Notes: generated by a model not told the origin, from the sequence alone. A stretch of DNA of 64,000 nt from Burkholderiales bacterium (GCA_021287185.1 JAJTAZ010000027.1:16769-80768), one strand, 5' to 3'. Counted from the stretch's first letter, positions 28,677 through 37,458 are shown. Made by a program: numbers and translations.

Positions 28677-29240
28677 ATGAAATCTGAACTCAAAGACAAA
28701 CAAGACAAACTCATCATCCTCTCGCGCGATGGGGTGATTAACGAGTACCGTCCTGTGATTGCCGAGCCCGATGATTGGGTTCCGATTGAGGGCAGTTTAG
28801 AAGCACTGGCAAAACTACATCGTGCGGGATTTCGCGTGATTGTCGCGACCAATCAGCCCAATGTCATGCAAGGTTTGATTACCGTATCACAACTGAATGC
28901 AGTCCATCAAAAAATGGACGATGAAATCATTGCTGCGGGTGGGCAGCTACAAGCGATTTTTTTCTGTCCGCACACCATTGAAGCCCATTGCAACTGCCGT
29001 AAACCGTCTCCAACGATGCTCAACGACATTGCTGATCGCTTTGATGTGCAGTTAAGTGAAGTGGTTTATGTCGGTGATACGCTCAATGACATGCTTGCTG
29101 CCCATGCCGCAGGTTGCAAACCGTATTTGGTATTGACGGGCAAAGGCGGGCAAACGTACGAAGAAGCCGACATGCCCGCCGATTGTCATGTGCGCGTCAA
29201 TTTAGCGGCTGTCGTGCAAGAATTGGTCGGGCTTAGATGA
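28677..29240 (+). CDS. gmhB: GmhB-like HAD phosphatase with substituted nucleophile
   Basis: Homologue of D-glycero-D-manno-heptose 1,7-bisphosphate phosphatase, which acts in making ADP-heptose for LPS core. Zinc-loop motif CPHTIEAHCNCRKPSP (residues about 100-115) and the acidic motif VGDTLNDMLAAHAAGC are intact, as is ATNQ in motif II. But motif I reads ILSRDGVIN: the first Asp of DxD, the phosphoryl-accepting nucleophile, is Ser16 (codon TCG), and the usual NQSGI is NQPNV. Either the protein is inactive as a phosphatase, has another role, or a second copy does the job. It is the second gene of a glyS-gmhB operon. Confidence 0.85.
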   Translation: MKSELKDKQDKLIILSRDGVINEYRPVIAEPDDWVPIEGSLEALAKLHRAGFRVIVATNQPNVMQGLITVSQLNAVHQKMDDEIIAAGGQLQAIFFCPHTIEAHCNCRKPSPTMLNDIADRFDVQLSEVVYVGDTLNDMLAAHAAGCKPYLVLTGKGGQTYEEADMPADCHVRVNLAAVVQELVGLR

Positions 29241-29285
29241 GCGGGTTACCTCGCTTGAACCCCTAAACCTTTGGGGCTGTGGCAT

Positions 29286-30242
29286 TTATTTTGCCAAACC
29301 ATCCAACCAAACGCCCATTCCCTGAGTATTGAGTTCAATATCGGTGGCAAATATTTCAATTAGCTGCGAATCGGGCAAAGTACAGCCAAACATGCGCACC
29401 TGCATCAAGAGGTAGGCTTGCATGGCCTCTTTGATGCGCGTGTGGCGCGCATTGTGTTCTAAATTCAAAGAGTGCACAAATAAGGCTGCTTGTGTGAGTG
29501 CCGAAATATGACGCAACAAGTCCTCAGAGAGTTTGACCAAATCGGTGATTTGTCCAAAGTGGGTCAAATACATGGCTGTTGGTTGATAGGACAACAATCG
29601 CGCGATGGATGCGCGCATTTCATCGGGGTCAAATTGTGTCGGTGTGGTGGTTGGAAAAATGAACGCACGACCATCAGTGTCCAACTCTCGGTAGGATAGC
29701 CCGAACATATCGCCTGTAAAAATGCCTTGGGTTTGCTGGTCGATGATGCAGTTGTGGTGACGCGCATGACCTGGCGTGTCGATGCACAACAATTCACGAC
29801 CATTGAGTGAGATGGTGGTCTCGTCTGCCGCCTCGATGATGCGCTCGGCGGCAATCGGCAAAATCTCACCATACATTTTTGTGACGTATTCTGCACCATA
29901 AACTGCCGTCACACCTGCGATGAGTTTGGATGGTTCGGCCATGTGTCGCGCACCACGCGGATGCACCACCAGTTTGGCATTCGGGAATTTTTGCATCATC
30001 AAGCCCGCACCACCCGCGTGGTCAAGGTGAATGTGGGTCAAAATCACGTAATCCACCGCATCAGCGCCCAAACCGAGTTTGGTCAACGCTTCAAGGGCAT
30101 TGGGCACAGAGTCATTGCTGCCCGTGTCCACAAAGGCGGCGCGTCCATTTTCTACAATCAAATACATGGCCGCCAATTGCGGGCGAGTGTAACCTGTGTC
30201 AATGCAGTAAATACCGTTGCCGTAGTCGTTCCAATTAAACAT
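29286..30242 (-). CDS. Metallo-beta-lactamase-fold hydrolase
   Basis: 318-residue binuclear metal hydrolase. The motif THIHLDHAGG (residues about 66-75) supplies the HxHxDH ligands; further ligands are the His in DTPGHARHH and the Asp in FTGDMFGLSY; a late His occurs in YLTHFGQITDL. The N-terminal region NGIYCIDTGYTRPQLAAMYL and the C-terminal helical extension (last 90 residues) resemble uncharacterised MBL-fold proteins of beta- and gammaproteobacteria. GGAGG precedes the ATG. Substrate unknown; glyoxalase II is unlikely from the motif spacing. Confidence 0.82.
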   Translation of the reverse strand: MFNWNDYGNGIYCIDTGYTRPQLAAMYLIVENGRAAFVDTGSNDSVPNALEALTKLGLGADAVDYVILTHIHLDHAGGAGLMMQKFPNAKLVVHPRGARHMAEPSKLIAGVTAVYGAEYVTKMYGEILPIAAERIIEAADETTISLNGRELLCIDTPGHARHHNCIIDQQTQGIFTGDMFGLSYRELDTDGRAFIFPTTTPTQFDPDEMRASIARLLSYQPTAMYLTHFGQITDLVKLSEDLLRHISALTQAALFVHSLNLEHNARHTRIKEAMQAYLLMQVRMFGCTLPDSQLIEIFATDIELNTQGMGVWLDGLAK

Positions 30243-30348
30243 GATGTGTCGCCTCCATTGATAAAATGATTGCCAAATGTGTTGCTGTGTTCAGCGTGTG
30301 GTCAATTTCAAACTCAAGCATTGTAGGGGAAAAAGTTTGACGGCAGCC

Positions 30349-30885
30349 TTACCGATTGTTTTTTAAATAGGCCGAATCAATGTGCACCGTACGGTTGGGG
30401 TTTTGTCCATCCAATACATACGCTTTGCCAAACCCCAGAACCAAACTGCCTTTGTGTGGCGTGAGACGCACCATGACAAAATCGCCGAGTTGTGAGAGCA
30501 CATCCAGTGTGTTGCCTGCACGTTGGCGCAATGCGGACAGCGCGTTTTGACATTCTGCGCTGTCGCGCTCAATCACTGTGGCGTGGGTTTGGTAACTCAA
30601 TCGTGCGCGCGCGTAAACATTGCGAGCGGATGATTCATCCTCAATGATGAGCATACCCACATTGGGTTTGTGTTGCATATGGCTCGTGTGCGCCGCCAAA
30701 CCAGACACAAACACGTAGTAACAACCATCCAAAAACGCATACGGCGCATGACTTGCCTGCGCATCGCCATTGGCATCGGTGGTGGCTAAAATCGCACTGA
30801 TGCATTGGGCATGCAGTCGCTCAATTTCAGTTTGAATGTCCACGTCAGTCGCAGTGACTGGGTGTTTGGATGGGTCGTTCATCAT
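30349..30885 (-). CDS. Pyridoxamine-5'-phosphate-oxidase-fold protein (HugZ-like)
   Basis: 178-residue split-barrel flavin or haem binding protein. The start of the barrel, HAQCISAILATTDANGDAQASHAPYAF (residues about 25-51), and YVFVSGLAAHTSHMQHKPNVGMLIIED are characteristic of the HugZ/PNPOx-like group, some members of which degrade haem. There is no separate haem-uptake locus nearby. It lies nine bases downstream of darP in the same direction, so the two may be cotranscribed. Confidence 0.8.
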   Translation of the reverse strand: MMNDPSKHPVTATDVDIQTEIERLHAQCISAILATTDANGDAQASHAPYAFLDGCYYVFVSGLAAHTSHMQHKPNVGMLIIEDESSARNVYARARLSYQTHATVIERDSAECQNALSALRQRAGNTLDVLSQLGDFVMVRLTPHKGSLVLGFGKAYVLDGQNPNRTVHIDSAYLKNNR

Positions 30886-30894
30886 GGTGTCGGT

Positions 30895-31467
30895 TTATTC
30901 ATCGCCAAAATCGGTTTGAGCCGTTTCATCATCGGCTTCGTCTTGATTCATACTCGGCTCTAAAGCGGATTTAATCAATTGAAACAGTTCTCGATAGGCT
31001 TTGGGTGGTTTGCTTTGTTCGGCTTCTTTGCGTGCATTGCGCACCAAGGCGCGCAAAGGCTGCGCATCAACGCTTGGAAAGTCGCTCAAAAATTGAGTGA
31101 TGGCTTCGTCCTTGGCAATCATTTCGTTGCGATAGCGTTCAATCCGATGCAGCAACGCCGTGGCTGCCGTTGACGAGCCCTTGAGTTGTTTGAGTTTCTC
31201 AACGATGGGGGTGGTGTCTTCACTGCGCATGATTTTACCAATAAATTGCAATTGTCGGCGATGCGCACCGTGGGTCGGAATGCGTTGGTATTCTTTAATC
31301 GCTTCACGCAATTCATCGGACATGGGGATTTTTTTCAAAGCGTCTTTGGACAGTTCAACCAATTCTTCGCCCAAGTCTTGTAGCTCCAGCATCTGCTGTT
31401 TGCGTTTGGTTTTACTGAGTTTATCGACTGCGCGCGAGCCGTCGATTTCGTAGATGGTTTCAGGCAT
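30895..31467 (-). CDS. darP: Ribosome biogenesis factor DarP (YjgA, DUF615)
   Basis: Helical 190-residue protein that promotes late maturation of the 50S subunit in E. coli. Family motifs: SKTKRKQQMLELQDLGEELV near residue 18 and EYQRIPTHGAHRRQLQFIGKIMR near 64 (each partly quoted). The C-terminal tail is very acidic (EADDETAQTDFGDE). It is divergent from pmbA across 92 bases, a pairing common in betaproteobacteria. Confidence 0.93.
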   Translation of the reverse strand: MPETIYEIDGSRAVDKLSKTKRKQQMLELQDLGEELVELSKDALKKIPMSDELREAIKEYQRIPTHGAHRRQLQFIGKIMRSEDTTPIVEKLKQLKGSSTAATALLHRIERYRNEMIAKDEAITQFLSDFPSVDAQPLRALVRNARKEAEQSKPPKAYRELFQLIKSALEPSMNQDEADDETAQTDFGDE

Positions 31468-31559
31468 GTTGCTCTCTGTGTTTCTGTGTGCAATGACCGC
31501 GCAAAAGCGGTATCATGTGCGCCAATTGGTTCATGAAAAATACAAGGAATACGCCTCAT

Positions 31560-32915
31560 ATGTCTGTTCAGTTTGATTATACACGCAACGCATTCGAAAC
31601 CATTGCTCAAGACGCATTGTCGATTGCAAAAAAAGTCGGTGCGACTGCATCTGCAGTTGAAATTTCTGAATCCAATGGCTTATCGGTCACATCGCGCAAC
31701 GGTGCGGTCGAAACGGTTGAGCACAACCGCGATAAATCACTGTCGATTTCGGTATATGTCGGCAAACAACGCGGCTTTGCCAGTACCTCGGATTTTTCGG
31801 ACGCGGCGTTGCGCAGCACGGTTCAGGCGGCGTATGACATTGCTAAATTCACTGCGGCAGACCCTTGTGCGGGTTTGGCAGAGAAAAAATATTTGTATCA
31901 AGCCAGTAGCAAACACGCCGATTTGGATTTATTTCACCCGTGGGATTTGAGCACCGCTGATGCGATTGCCTTAACTTTGGCAGGTGAGCAAGCGGCTTTT
32001 GATGCGTGCAAACACATTAAAAACTCAGATGGTGCGAGCGTCTCCACGCACCAAGGACACTTCATTGCCGCTGCGAGCAATGGCTTTATGAATGGTTACG
32101 CGTATTCGCGCCACTCGGTTAGCGTCGTACCCATCGCGCAAAAAGGCAAATATATGGAGCGTGATGTTTGGTACGCTGCACATCGAGATGCACAGCAATT
32201 TTCGGATATTCGCGAAATCGGTGCATATGCAGCCGCCCGCGCGGCGGCACGATTGGGCGCGCGTAAAATTGCTTCACGCACGTGTCCTGTGTTGTTTGAA
32301 GCACCCTTGGCGTGCGGTCTGCTTGGTAATTTTACCCAAGCCATCAGCGGCGGTGCGCTGTACCGCAAAACCTCGTTTTTGTTGGATGCGCTGGACACGC
32401 GGATTTTCCCTAAGCACATTCAGATTGTCGATGACCCATTTGTGCCGCAAGGCATGGGCAGTGGCTATTTTGATGATGAAGGCATCGCTGCACAACGGCG
32501 TGAATTGGTGCAATCGGGCGTTTTGACGGGCTATCTGCTCTCGATGTACACCGCACGTAAACTTAAAATGCAACCCACGGGCAATGCCAGCGGCTCGCAC
32601 AACTTGCGCATGAGCAGTGGTAAAACCAAAAAATCCGATGATTTTTCAGCCATGTTGAAAAAACTCGGCACAGGTTTGTTGGTGACTGAATTGCTCGGCT
32701 CAGGCGTGAACTATGTGACAGGCGATTATTCACGCGGTGCGAGTGGTTTTTGGGTGGAAAATGGCGCGATTGCCTATCCCGTGCACGAAATCACGATTGC
32801 GGGCAACTTAAAAGAGATGTTTCAGCAAATTGTCGCCATTGGTGCGGATGAAATCATACGCGGCACCAAACAGACGGGTTCGATTTTAATTGAAAATATG
32901 ACCATTGCTGGATAA
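31560..32915 (+). CDS. pmbA: Metalloprotease-like PmbA (TldE)
   Basis: Partner of TldD in a heterodimeric protease that matures ribosomally made peptides such as microcin B17 and degrades CcdA. The start at ATG 31560 gives MSVQFDYTRNAFETIAQDAL; the earlier frame from 31515 has no family match. Typical segments: NRDKSLSISVYVGKQRGFAST and RMSSGKTKKSDDF-like region followed by LLVTELLGSGVNYVTGDYSRGASGFWVENG (positions about 375-405), the conserved PmbA C-terminal core. 451 residues. tldD is not in the window. Confidence 0.95.
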   Translation: MSVQFDYTRNAFETIAQDALSIAKKVGATASAVEISESNGLSVTSRNGAVETVEHNRDKSLSISVYVGKQRGFASTSDFSDAALRSTVQAAYDIAKFTAADPCAGLAEKKYLYQASSKHADLDLFHPWDLSTADAIALTLAGEQAAFDACKHIKNSDGASVSTHQGHFIAAASNGFMNGYAYSRHSVSVVPIAQKGKYMERDVWYAAHRDAQQFSDIREIGAYAAARAAARLGARKIASRTCPVLFEAPLACGLLGNFTQAISGGALYRKTSFLLDALDTRIFPKHIQIVDDPFVPQGMGSGYFDDEGIAAQRRELVQSGVLTGYLLSMYTARKLKMQPTGNASGSHNLRMSSGKTKKSDDFSAMLKKLGTGLLVTELLGSGVNYVTGDYSRGASGFWVENGAIAYPVHEITIAGNLKEMFQQIVAIGADEIIRGTKQTGSILIENMTIAG

Positions 32916-32918
32916 GCC

Positions 32919-33263
32919 ATGTACGAACACAAAAAACAAGCGGTTATCTCGCGCCAACAATTTCGCCAACGCATTCAAAAACATTTATTTGCGGTATTGT
33001 TGCTGTTGTTATTGTCTTTGGCAGTTGGTATGTTGGGCTACCATCGATTTGAGCAATTATCGTGGATGGATGCATTTTTAAATTCAGCCATGTTGCTCGG
33101 CGGCATGGGACCCGTGAACACGCCTGTGACTTCGGCGGGTAAGTTGTTTGCGGGTTTGTATGCTTTGTATGCAGGCTTGGTGTTTATTGTCACCGCAGCG
33201 TTGATATTCTCACCGATTGCGCATCGGATTTTGCACACCTTCCACTGGGATGAGAACGATTGA
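32919..33263 (+). CDS. Small two-TM ion-channel-like membrane protein
   Basis: 114-residue protein of unknown function. A basic N-terminus is followed by TM1 (about 23-41), a short amphipathic stretch LSWMDAFLNSAMLLGGMGPV (48-66), then TM2 (about 76-98) and a cytoplasmic tail. This TM-pore helix-TM plan and the glycine-rich GGMGP at 61-65, in the place where potassium channels have TVGYG, suggest a minimal channel or a channel-derived protein. It begins three bases after the pmbA stop and is likely cotranscribed. Channel activity is inference; a plain membrane protein is the alternative. Confidence 0.6.
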   Translation: MYEHKKQAVISRQQFRQRIQKHLFAVLLLLLLSLAVGMLGYHRFEQLSWMDAFLNSAMLLGGMGPVNTPVTSAGKLFAGLYALYAGLVFIVTAALIFSPIAHRILHTFHWDEND

Positions 33264-33272
33264 TGTATGTGA

Positions 33273-33608
33273 TTAAACGAGTCCGTTGACCAACACCACA
33301 TACACCGCGATTCCACCGAATAGACTGAGCAAATAATTTTTAAAAACCAGTTGTAATACCGCAGTAAAACCGATGCCTATTAGCGAAAATTGAACGTCGC
33401 TCACATGCTGGGTTTTATAGGCTTCGGACGCATACACCACCAAAATCAACATCATAATCAGTGGAAAACGATTTTGAATAAATGCGATGAATGGATGCTC
33501 GTTGAGGCTGTCTTTGAAGAAAAACGGCAGGGCGCGTAAGCCCCAAGTGACCAGCATCATCACAACGATCATCAGCGCAATATACGACAGACTGACGGAT
33601 GAGTTCAT
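33273..33608 (-). CDS. azlD: AzlD-type branched-chain amino-acid export subunit
   Basis: Small subunit (about 111 residues, three to four helices) that pairs with AzlC to export branched-chain or related amino acids. Helices include IALMIVVMMLVTWGLRALPF and LIMMLILVVYASEAYKTQ. The RALPFFF motif after TM1 is characteristic. ATG 33608 overlaps the azlC stop codon (ATGA), so the pair is translationally coupled. The longer upstream frame to 33737 lies within azlC and is rejected. Confidence 0.88.
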   Translation of the reverse strand: MNSSVSLSYIALMIVVMMLVTWGLRALPFFFKDSLNEHPFIAFIQNRFPLIMMLILVVYASEAYKTQHVSDVQFSLIGIGFTAVLQLVFKNYLLSLFGGIAVYVVLVNGLV

Positions 33609-34288
33609 GGAGCCTCCTGTGTGGTCAGGTGATTTTGGCGGGCTGTGAAATAATAGTCCAGCATCAGCAACAACAGGGCAATCGCACTGGCTGTGACCAA
33701 AAAATAATTGGGTAGAAGCCACGTGGCCAGCACACAAGCCATCACCCCAATGCCGATGTTTTTCAGAGCGGGATTGGATTTGATTTGTTCAATCAGTAAA
33801 ATCACAAACAACGCCGTGAGCGAAAACTCAATTCCTTTAATCGGTGGGATGGAAGTTGCCAACAACGCGCCGATTGCGGTTCCTATGACCCAGTACGAAT
33901 GATTAAGGGCGACGATGGATAAGGCATTTTTCGGTGTTGCATCTTTGGAGCTGGTCAGCAGTGAATACGTTTCATCGGTGATGCCAAACATAAAATAGGC
34001 TTTTTTTGCCCAAGTGTGCGGTACAAAATCATACAGAGACAGACCAAAGAAAATATGACGCAGATTGATGAGAAAGGTCGCTATCGCCGTATCCATCAGG
34101 GAGGCGTGATTGACCACCAAGCCCACTGTGAGAAATTGCGCTGCACCCGCAAACACAAACACGCTAAAAATAATCGGGACGTACCACGCAATCCCTTGTG
34201 AGACCATCAGAAAACCAAAGGTAATGCCCAGCGGAATATAGCCAAGAAAAACGGGTAGGGTGATGCTGAATAACGATGGGGATTTCAT
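33605..34288 (-). CDS. azlC: AzlC-type branched-chain amino-acid permease
   Basis: About 227 residues, five or more membrane helices. The N-terminus SITLPVFLGYIPLGITFGFL and the motif FAGAAQFLTVGLV, followed by INLRHIFFGLSLYDF and FGITDETYSLL, are AzlC family markers. With AzlD it forms an amino-acid exporter related to E. coli YgaZH (valine export). Start at ATG 34288 fits these motifs. No Lrp-type regulator is adjacent. Confidence 0.92.
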   Translation of the reverse strand: MKSPSLFSITLPVFLGYIPLGITFGFLMVSQGIAWYVPIIFSVFVFAGAAQFLTVGLVVNHASLMDTAIATFLINLRHIFFGLSLYDFVPHTWAKKAYFMFGITDETYSLLTSSKDATPKNALSIVALNHSYWVIGTAIGALLATSIPPIKGIEFSLTALFVILLIEQIKSNPALKNIGIGVMACVLATWLLPNYFLVTASAIALLLLMLDYYFTARQNHLTTQEAP

Positions 34289-34341
34289 GGGGCAGGATGA
34301 CAATGCAAAGACGCGATTGTAACGCATTCTTGTCGTTTAAA

Positions 34342-35076
34342 TTAAGTGCGGTCAAACCACTCACTTAAAAAAGTAAGCACGATGAGTAGGGTCAAACACA
34401 GCCAAGCATGGCGTTTTTGTGTGCGTGTGCTTTGATAATTGTAATAAAACGTTTTGCGCACACTGTCCGCGCGCAATCCGCGTGCGCGCAAACTCATCGC
34501 GCCGCGTGTGGCATGGCGCAGGGCAAAAATCAATATCGGCAACCATTGCAAGAATTTATCTCGCCAATTCAATCCACGCAAAGTCGCCGAGAGCATGATG
34601 CGACGAATTTCCGCGCGCATCAGTTCAATTGAGCCAAAGCTGAGTTGCAGTGCGTAGGCAATGTTCATGGACAACCAGCCGCGTTGCAAGGCAAAGCTCA
34701 CCACATCGCGCAGGTTGAGCATTTTGCCCGACATCAACGCGACCCAAGTCATGGTGGTGACGCGCAGTAGAATTTGATTGGCTTTATCCATGGTCTCGGG
34801 TGTACGTTCGGCAACGAAAATCATGTTCCACAACCAAATCGACCATGAGAGCAACAACGCCAACCCGAAACGGATGACAATACTGCGCCAAGTCATGCCT
34901 TGAATTCGCGCCAAAACTGCCAATGCGAGCGCGAGCGCAACCACCGTATGCCATGCCATTGGCAAAGCCACGGCAATAAAAAATAGCATCAGTAGCCCGA
35001 GTACGTGCGCGTCGTGCAGCGGACGGGCGCGAATCGGCGCGTCGGTGTGGGTGTTGAAACGAATATCGTCCATCAT
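34342..35076 (-). CDS. ykoC: ECF transporter T component (YkoC-like)
   Basis: Energy-coupling transmembrane subunit of a vitamin importer, 244 residues with about four to five helices. The two coupling motifs of EcfT proteins appear as ARGLRADSVRK and, earlier, ATLRGLNWRDK, containing the (S/A)RG pattern that contacts the ATPases. It starts with ATGA overlap on the ATPase gene. Together with the ATPase and YkoE downstream of a TPP riboswitch it forms a YkoEDC-type thiamine or thiamine-precursor transporter. Confidence 0.9.
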   Translation of the reverse strand: MMDDIRFNTHTDAPIRARPLHDAHVLGLLMLFFIAVALPMAWHTVVALALALAVLARIQGMTWRSIVIRFGLALLLSWSIWLWNMIFVAERTPETMDKANQILLRVTTMTWVALMSGKMLNLRDVVSFALQRGWLSMNIAYALQLSFGSIELMRAEIRRIMLSATLRGLNWRDKFLQWLPILIFALRHATRGAMSLRARGLRADSVRKTFYYNYQSTRTQKRHAWLCLTLLIVLTFLSEWFDRT

Positions 35077-36416
35077 GTTGCCGCTGCCTCAATAACTTCT
35101 AAATGCTGATGGCGAATGCGCCAAGTTTGGTCGGCAATCGCTTGGTGTAGCGTGGCATCGTGGGTAATCACAATCAGCGCGTAGCCTGCGGATTTGAACG
35201 ACTGTATCAATCGGGTGATGCGCTCGGCATTCAGGGCATCTTGCCCAAAGGTCGGCTCATCCAGCACAATCAGCGATTTTTTCAGCAGAATGGGAAACAG
35301 CAAGGTTAAACGCCGCTTTTGTCCTTCGGAGAGTTGATGCGGCGAGCGTTCGGCGCAGTCGTCCAAGCCAAATTGTGTCAACGTGGTGACCACATCTGTC
35401 ACGCCCAATTGCGCCAACTCCTCTGCCACGGTATCAAAGAAAAAATGGCTGTCGGGGTGCTGAAACACATACATCATCTGTGTGCGCGGTTTGACCGACA
35501 GTCCCGATGCGGTGAGTGTGATTTCGCCAGACAAAGGTTTGAGCAATCCTGCCAAGGTATTGAGCAGGGTGGATTTGCCCGAACCGTTGTCACCGCACAG
35601 CACGGCGCACTCTCCCGATTTTAAACTTGCATGGGCAACGGAAAACAGTGGATTTTTTTTGTCGTAACCGATGACTAAATTGTTTAAATTTAAAGTGATT
35701 TTAGACGGAGCATCGGGCAATGTGAATGATTGAGGATGTGCGCGTTCATGTTCAAGTTCCGCTATTGTTAAGTCGAGATACTGCGCAACGGGCAATTCAC
35801 GGATGACGCCGTCGGCATGGATGTACCAGCAAATGTCCGCGAGTGGGGCGATTTCACGGTGGTGGTCAATCAAAATCACGCAGGCGTTTTGCTTGAGCGT
35901 GTTGAGCGTATGGTAAAAATCCGCCCGCATTTGTGGGTCTAAAAAAGCGGTTGGCTCGTCCAATAATAAAACCTTGGGGTCGGTGACCAACATGGATGCG
36001 AGCAATAATCGCTGTGCTTGACCGTGCGAGAGTTTGGCCGTGGGCGTCATTTCAAAATTTGCCAAACCAAACTGTGCCAAGCGATGCAAATGTGTGTGCA
36101 TCTCGCTGGGGCTGTCTTGGCGATGTTCTAAACTGAAGAAAAACTCCTCTCCGACGCGCTCGTGCACAATTTGCGTGTGCGGGTTTTGCGATAGATACAA
36201 GGCATCGGGCGCAATCGCAGGATTGCCGCCTGTGAGTGTGCCGTGGATGAATTCGGGGTGCAAACCTTTGATGAGATTGAGCAAAGTCGATTTACCCGCA
36301 CCACTCGCACCCGTCAACCAAATCAATCCCGTAGCAGGTAAAGACAGTGGCGCGGGCAGGCGTATGCCTGTGCGCGTTCGGGCGTAGCTAAACTCAAATG
36401 CGGGTAAATCAATCAA
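35073..36416 (-). CDS. ykoD: ECF transporter duplicated ATPase (YkoD-like)
   Basis: 447-residue protein with two ABC ATPase domains in tandem. Domain 1: Walker A GASGAGKST (near 35-43), signature LSHGQAQR, Walker B VLLLDEPTAFLD. Domain 2: Walker A GDNGSGKST (near 280), signature LSEGQKRR, Walker B LIVLDEPTFGQD. The start is a TTG at 36416 with AGGA seven bases upstream; the only nearby ATG frame hits a stop. Energises the EcfT/YkoE complex by ATP hydrolysis. Middle gene of ykoE-ykoD-ykoC. Confidence 0.93.
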   Translation of the reverse strand: MIDLPAFEFSYARTRTGIRLPAPLSLPATGLIWLTGASGAGKSTLLNLIKGLHPEFIHGTLTGGNPAIAPDALYLSQNPHTQIVHERVGEEFFFSLEHRQDSPSEMHTHLHRLAQFGLANFEMTPTAKLSHGQAQRLLLASMLVTDPKVLLLDEPTAFLDPQMRADFYHTLNTLKQNACVILIDHHREIAPLADICWYIHADGVIRELPVAQYLDLTIAELEHERAHPQSFTLPDAPSKITLNLNNLVIGYDKKNPLFSVAHASLKSGECAVLCGDNGSGKSTLLNTLAGLLKPLSGEITLTASGLSVKPRTQMMYVFQHPDSHFFFDTVAEELAQLGVTDVVTTLTQFGLDDCAERSPHQLSEGQKRRLTLLFPILLKKSLIVLDEPTFGQDALNAERITRLIQSFKSAGYALIVITHDATLHQAIADQTWRIRHQHLEVIEAAAT

Positions 36417-36461
36417 GTTTTATCCTAGGCGTTCATGTTTATTCATTTCAGAAGCAAAGGT

Positions 36462-37091
36462 TCAGCGATCTTGAGCAATTAAAAAACCGTCCAGTAAACC
36501 CGTTTTGAGCAAACGTTTTCCAAGGAAACGACTCAAACCTGCGGCAAAAATCCAACTGGAGATCACAAATATCAAGAGTTGCAGCGTGTTAAAGCCGATG
36601 CTCAGGTTGTCTTGTTCTTGACTGAAAAAATCATAGCCAAAACTGAAGATGGCCGCCATACTCGCTGCCAACATCAGCACAGAGAAATTCCATTTGCGGT
36701 AGAAAAACAGCAGAAATATAAACTCTGCCCCCAATCCTTGGAGCAAACCGTACACCAGCGCAATCATGCCCCATTGGGTAATGATGCCTTCCACGCCTGC
36801 TGCGACCAGCGAGCCAAACAATGCGATGCTCGGTTTGCGCACCATATAACCGAAAAACACAGGCGCGAGCAACCAAAAGCCATCCAAACCACGTTTGATG
36901 CCCAAAGGTTTGAGCAGCGGTTCTTTTAAAACATCATAGACCAAAGTCCATGCCCAATACGCCACCCCCATGGCGGCGGCCATCACGGCGACTGAAACCC
37001 ATTCTTGCAAAGTAATGGAGCGAAACAGTGCAGCAGGTGAGCACGGTGCGTTGTGTTGTGGATGATTGGGTGAAACCATAGACGTATTCAT
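36462..37091 (-). CDS. ykoE: ECF transporter substrate-binding component YkoE (thiamine/HMP)
   Basis: S component of 209 residues, about five helices. Recognised from WVSVAVMAAAMGVAYWAWTLVYD in part, LLAPVFFGYMVRKPSIALFG and ALVYGLLQGLGAEFIFLLFF, the YkoE family core. First gene of the importer operon, directly after a TPP riboswitch, so it is repressed when TPP is plentiful. YkoE transporters are assigned to thiamine or its pyrimidine moiety; the ligand here is not decidable by eye. Confidence 0.92.
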   Translation of the reverse strand: MNTSMVSPNHPQHNAPCSPAALFRSITLQEWVSVAVMAAAMGVAYWAWTLVYDVLKEPLLKPLGIKRGLDGFWLLAPVFFGYMVRKPSIALFGSLVAAGVEGIITQWGMIALVYGLLQGLGAEFIFLLFFYRKWNFSVLMLAASMAAIFSFGYDFFSQEQDNLSIGFNTLQLLIFVISSWIFAAGLSRFLGKRLLKTGLLDGFLIAQDR

Positions 37092-37099
37092 ACGAGTCC

Positions 37100-37180
37100 T
37101 TTCCTACGCAGGGATTATCCTGACAGGTTCAAAGGGTATTTCTCAGATTGAGCCGCCCCATGCGACTAACCACCCCTAAG
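37100..37180 (-). promoter_or_regulatory. TPP riboswitch of ykoEDC
   Basis: Minus strand carries the THI-element core: AGGGGTG at the 5' side, CTGAGA then AATACCC, TTTGAACCTG, and GATAAT...CCTGCGTAGG. It ends just before the RBS AAAGGA of ykoE, so control of translation initiation by RBS masking is likely. Confidence 0.95.
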
Positions 37181-37196
37181 ACATTAAAGCCGCGCC

Positions 37197-37225
37197 ATTA
37201 TGCAAATGAAACGCTCAAAAGTCAA
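37197..37225 (-). promoter_or_regulatory. Sigma-70 promoter of ykoEDC
   Basis: TTGACT, 17-bp spacer, CATAAT on the minus strand. Transcription would begin just before the riboswitch. Confidence 0.75.
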
Positions 37226-37268
37226 TTAACACATCCATCGACACAAATGCTCAGTCGCCATGAATCAG

Positions 37269-37297
37269 TTGGTCATAGTCTAAAAAAGTGGCATAAT
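37269..37297 (+). promoter_or_regulatory. Sigma-70 promoter of thiM
   Basis: TTGGTC, 17-bp spacer, CATAAT, about 34 bases before the thiM riboswitch. The -10 and spacing equal those of the ykoE and cytX promoters. Confidence 0.65.
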
Positions 37298-37330
37298 CTC
37301 GACCGTGTCTGCCACTGAGCATACACATCC

Positions 37331-37415
37331 GCTAGGGGTGTCACAGAGTGAAAAATATCTTTGACTGAGAAATACCCTTTGAACCTGATCTGGGTTGTAC
37401 CAGCGTAGGAAAGCG
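37331..37415 (+). promoter_or_regulatory. TPP riboswitch of thiM-thiE
   Basis: THI-element core: GCTAGGGGTG, CTGAGA, AATACCC, TTTGAACCTGATCTGG, and ACCAGCGTAGGAAAGCG. Located between the promoter and the thiM start. Confidence 0.96.
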
Positions 37416-37458
37416 AAAAAATTCAACCACGTGTTCAATTTTTTCCCCACCTGTTCAA

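Noticed and set aside
34342..37091. Cobalt/nickel importer reading of the ECF genes
   Set aside because: The S component is YkoE-like and the operon is under a TPP riboswitch.
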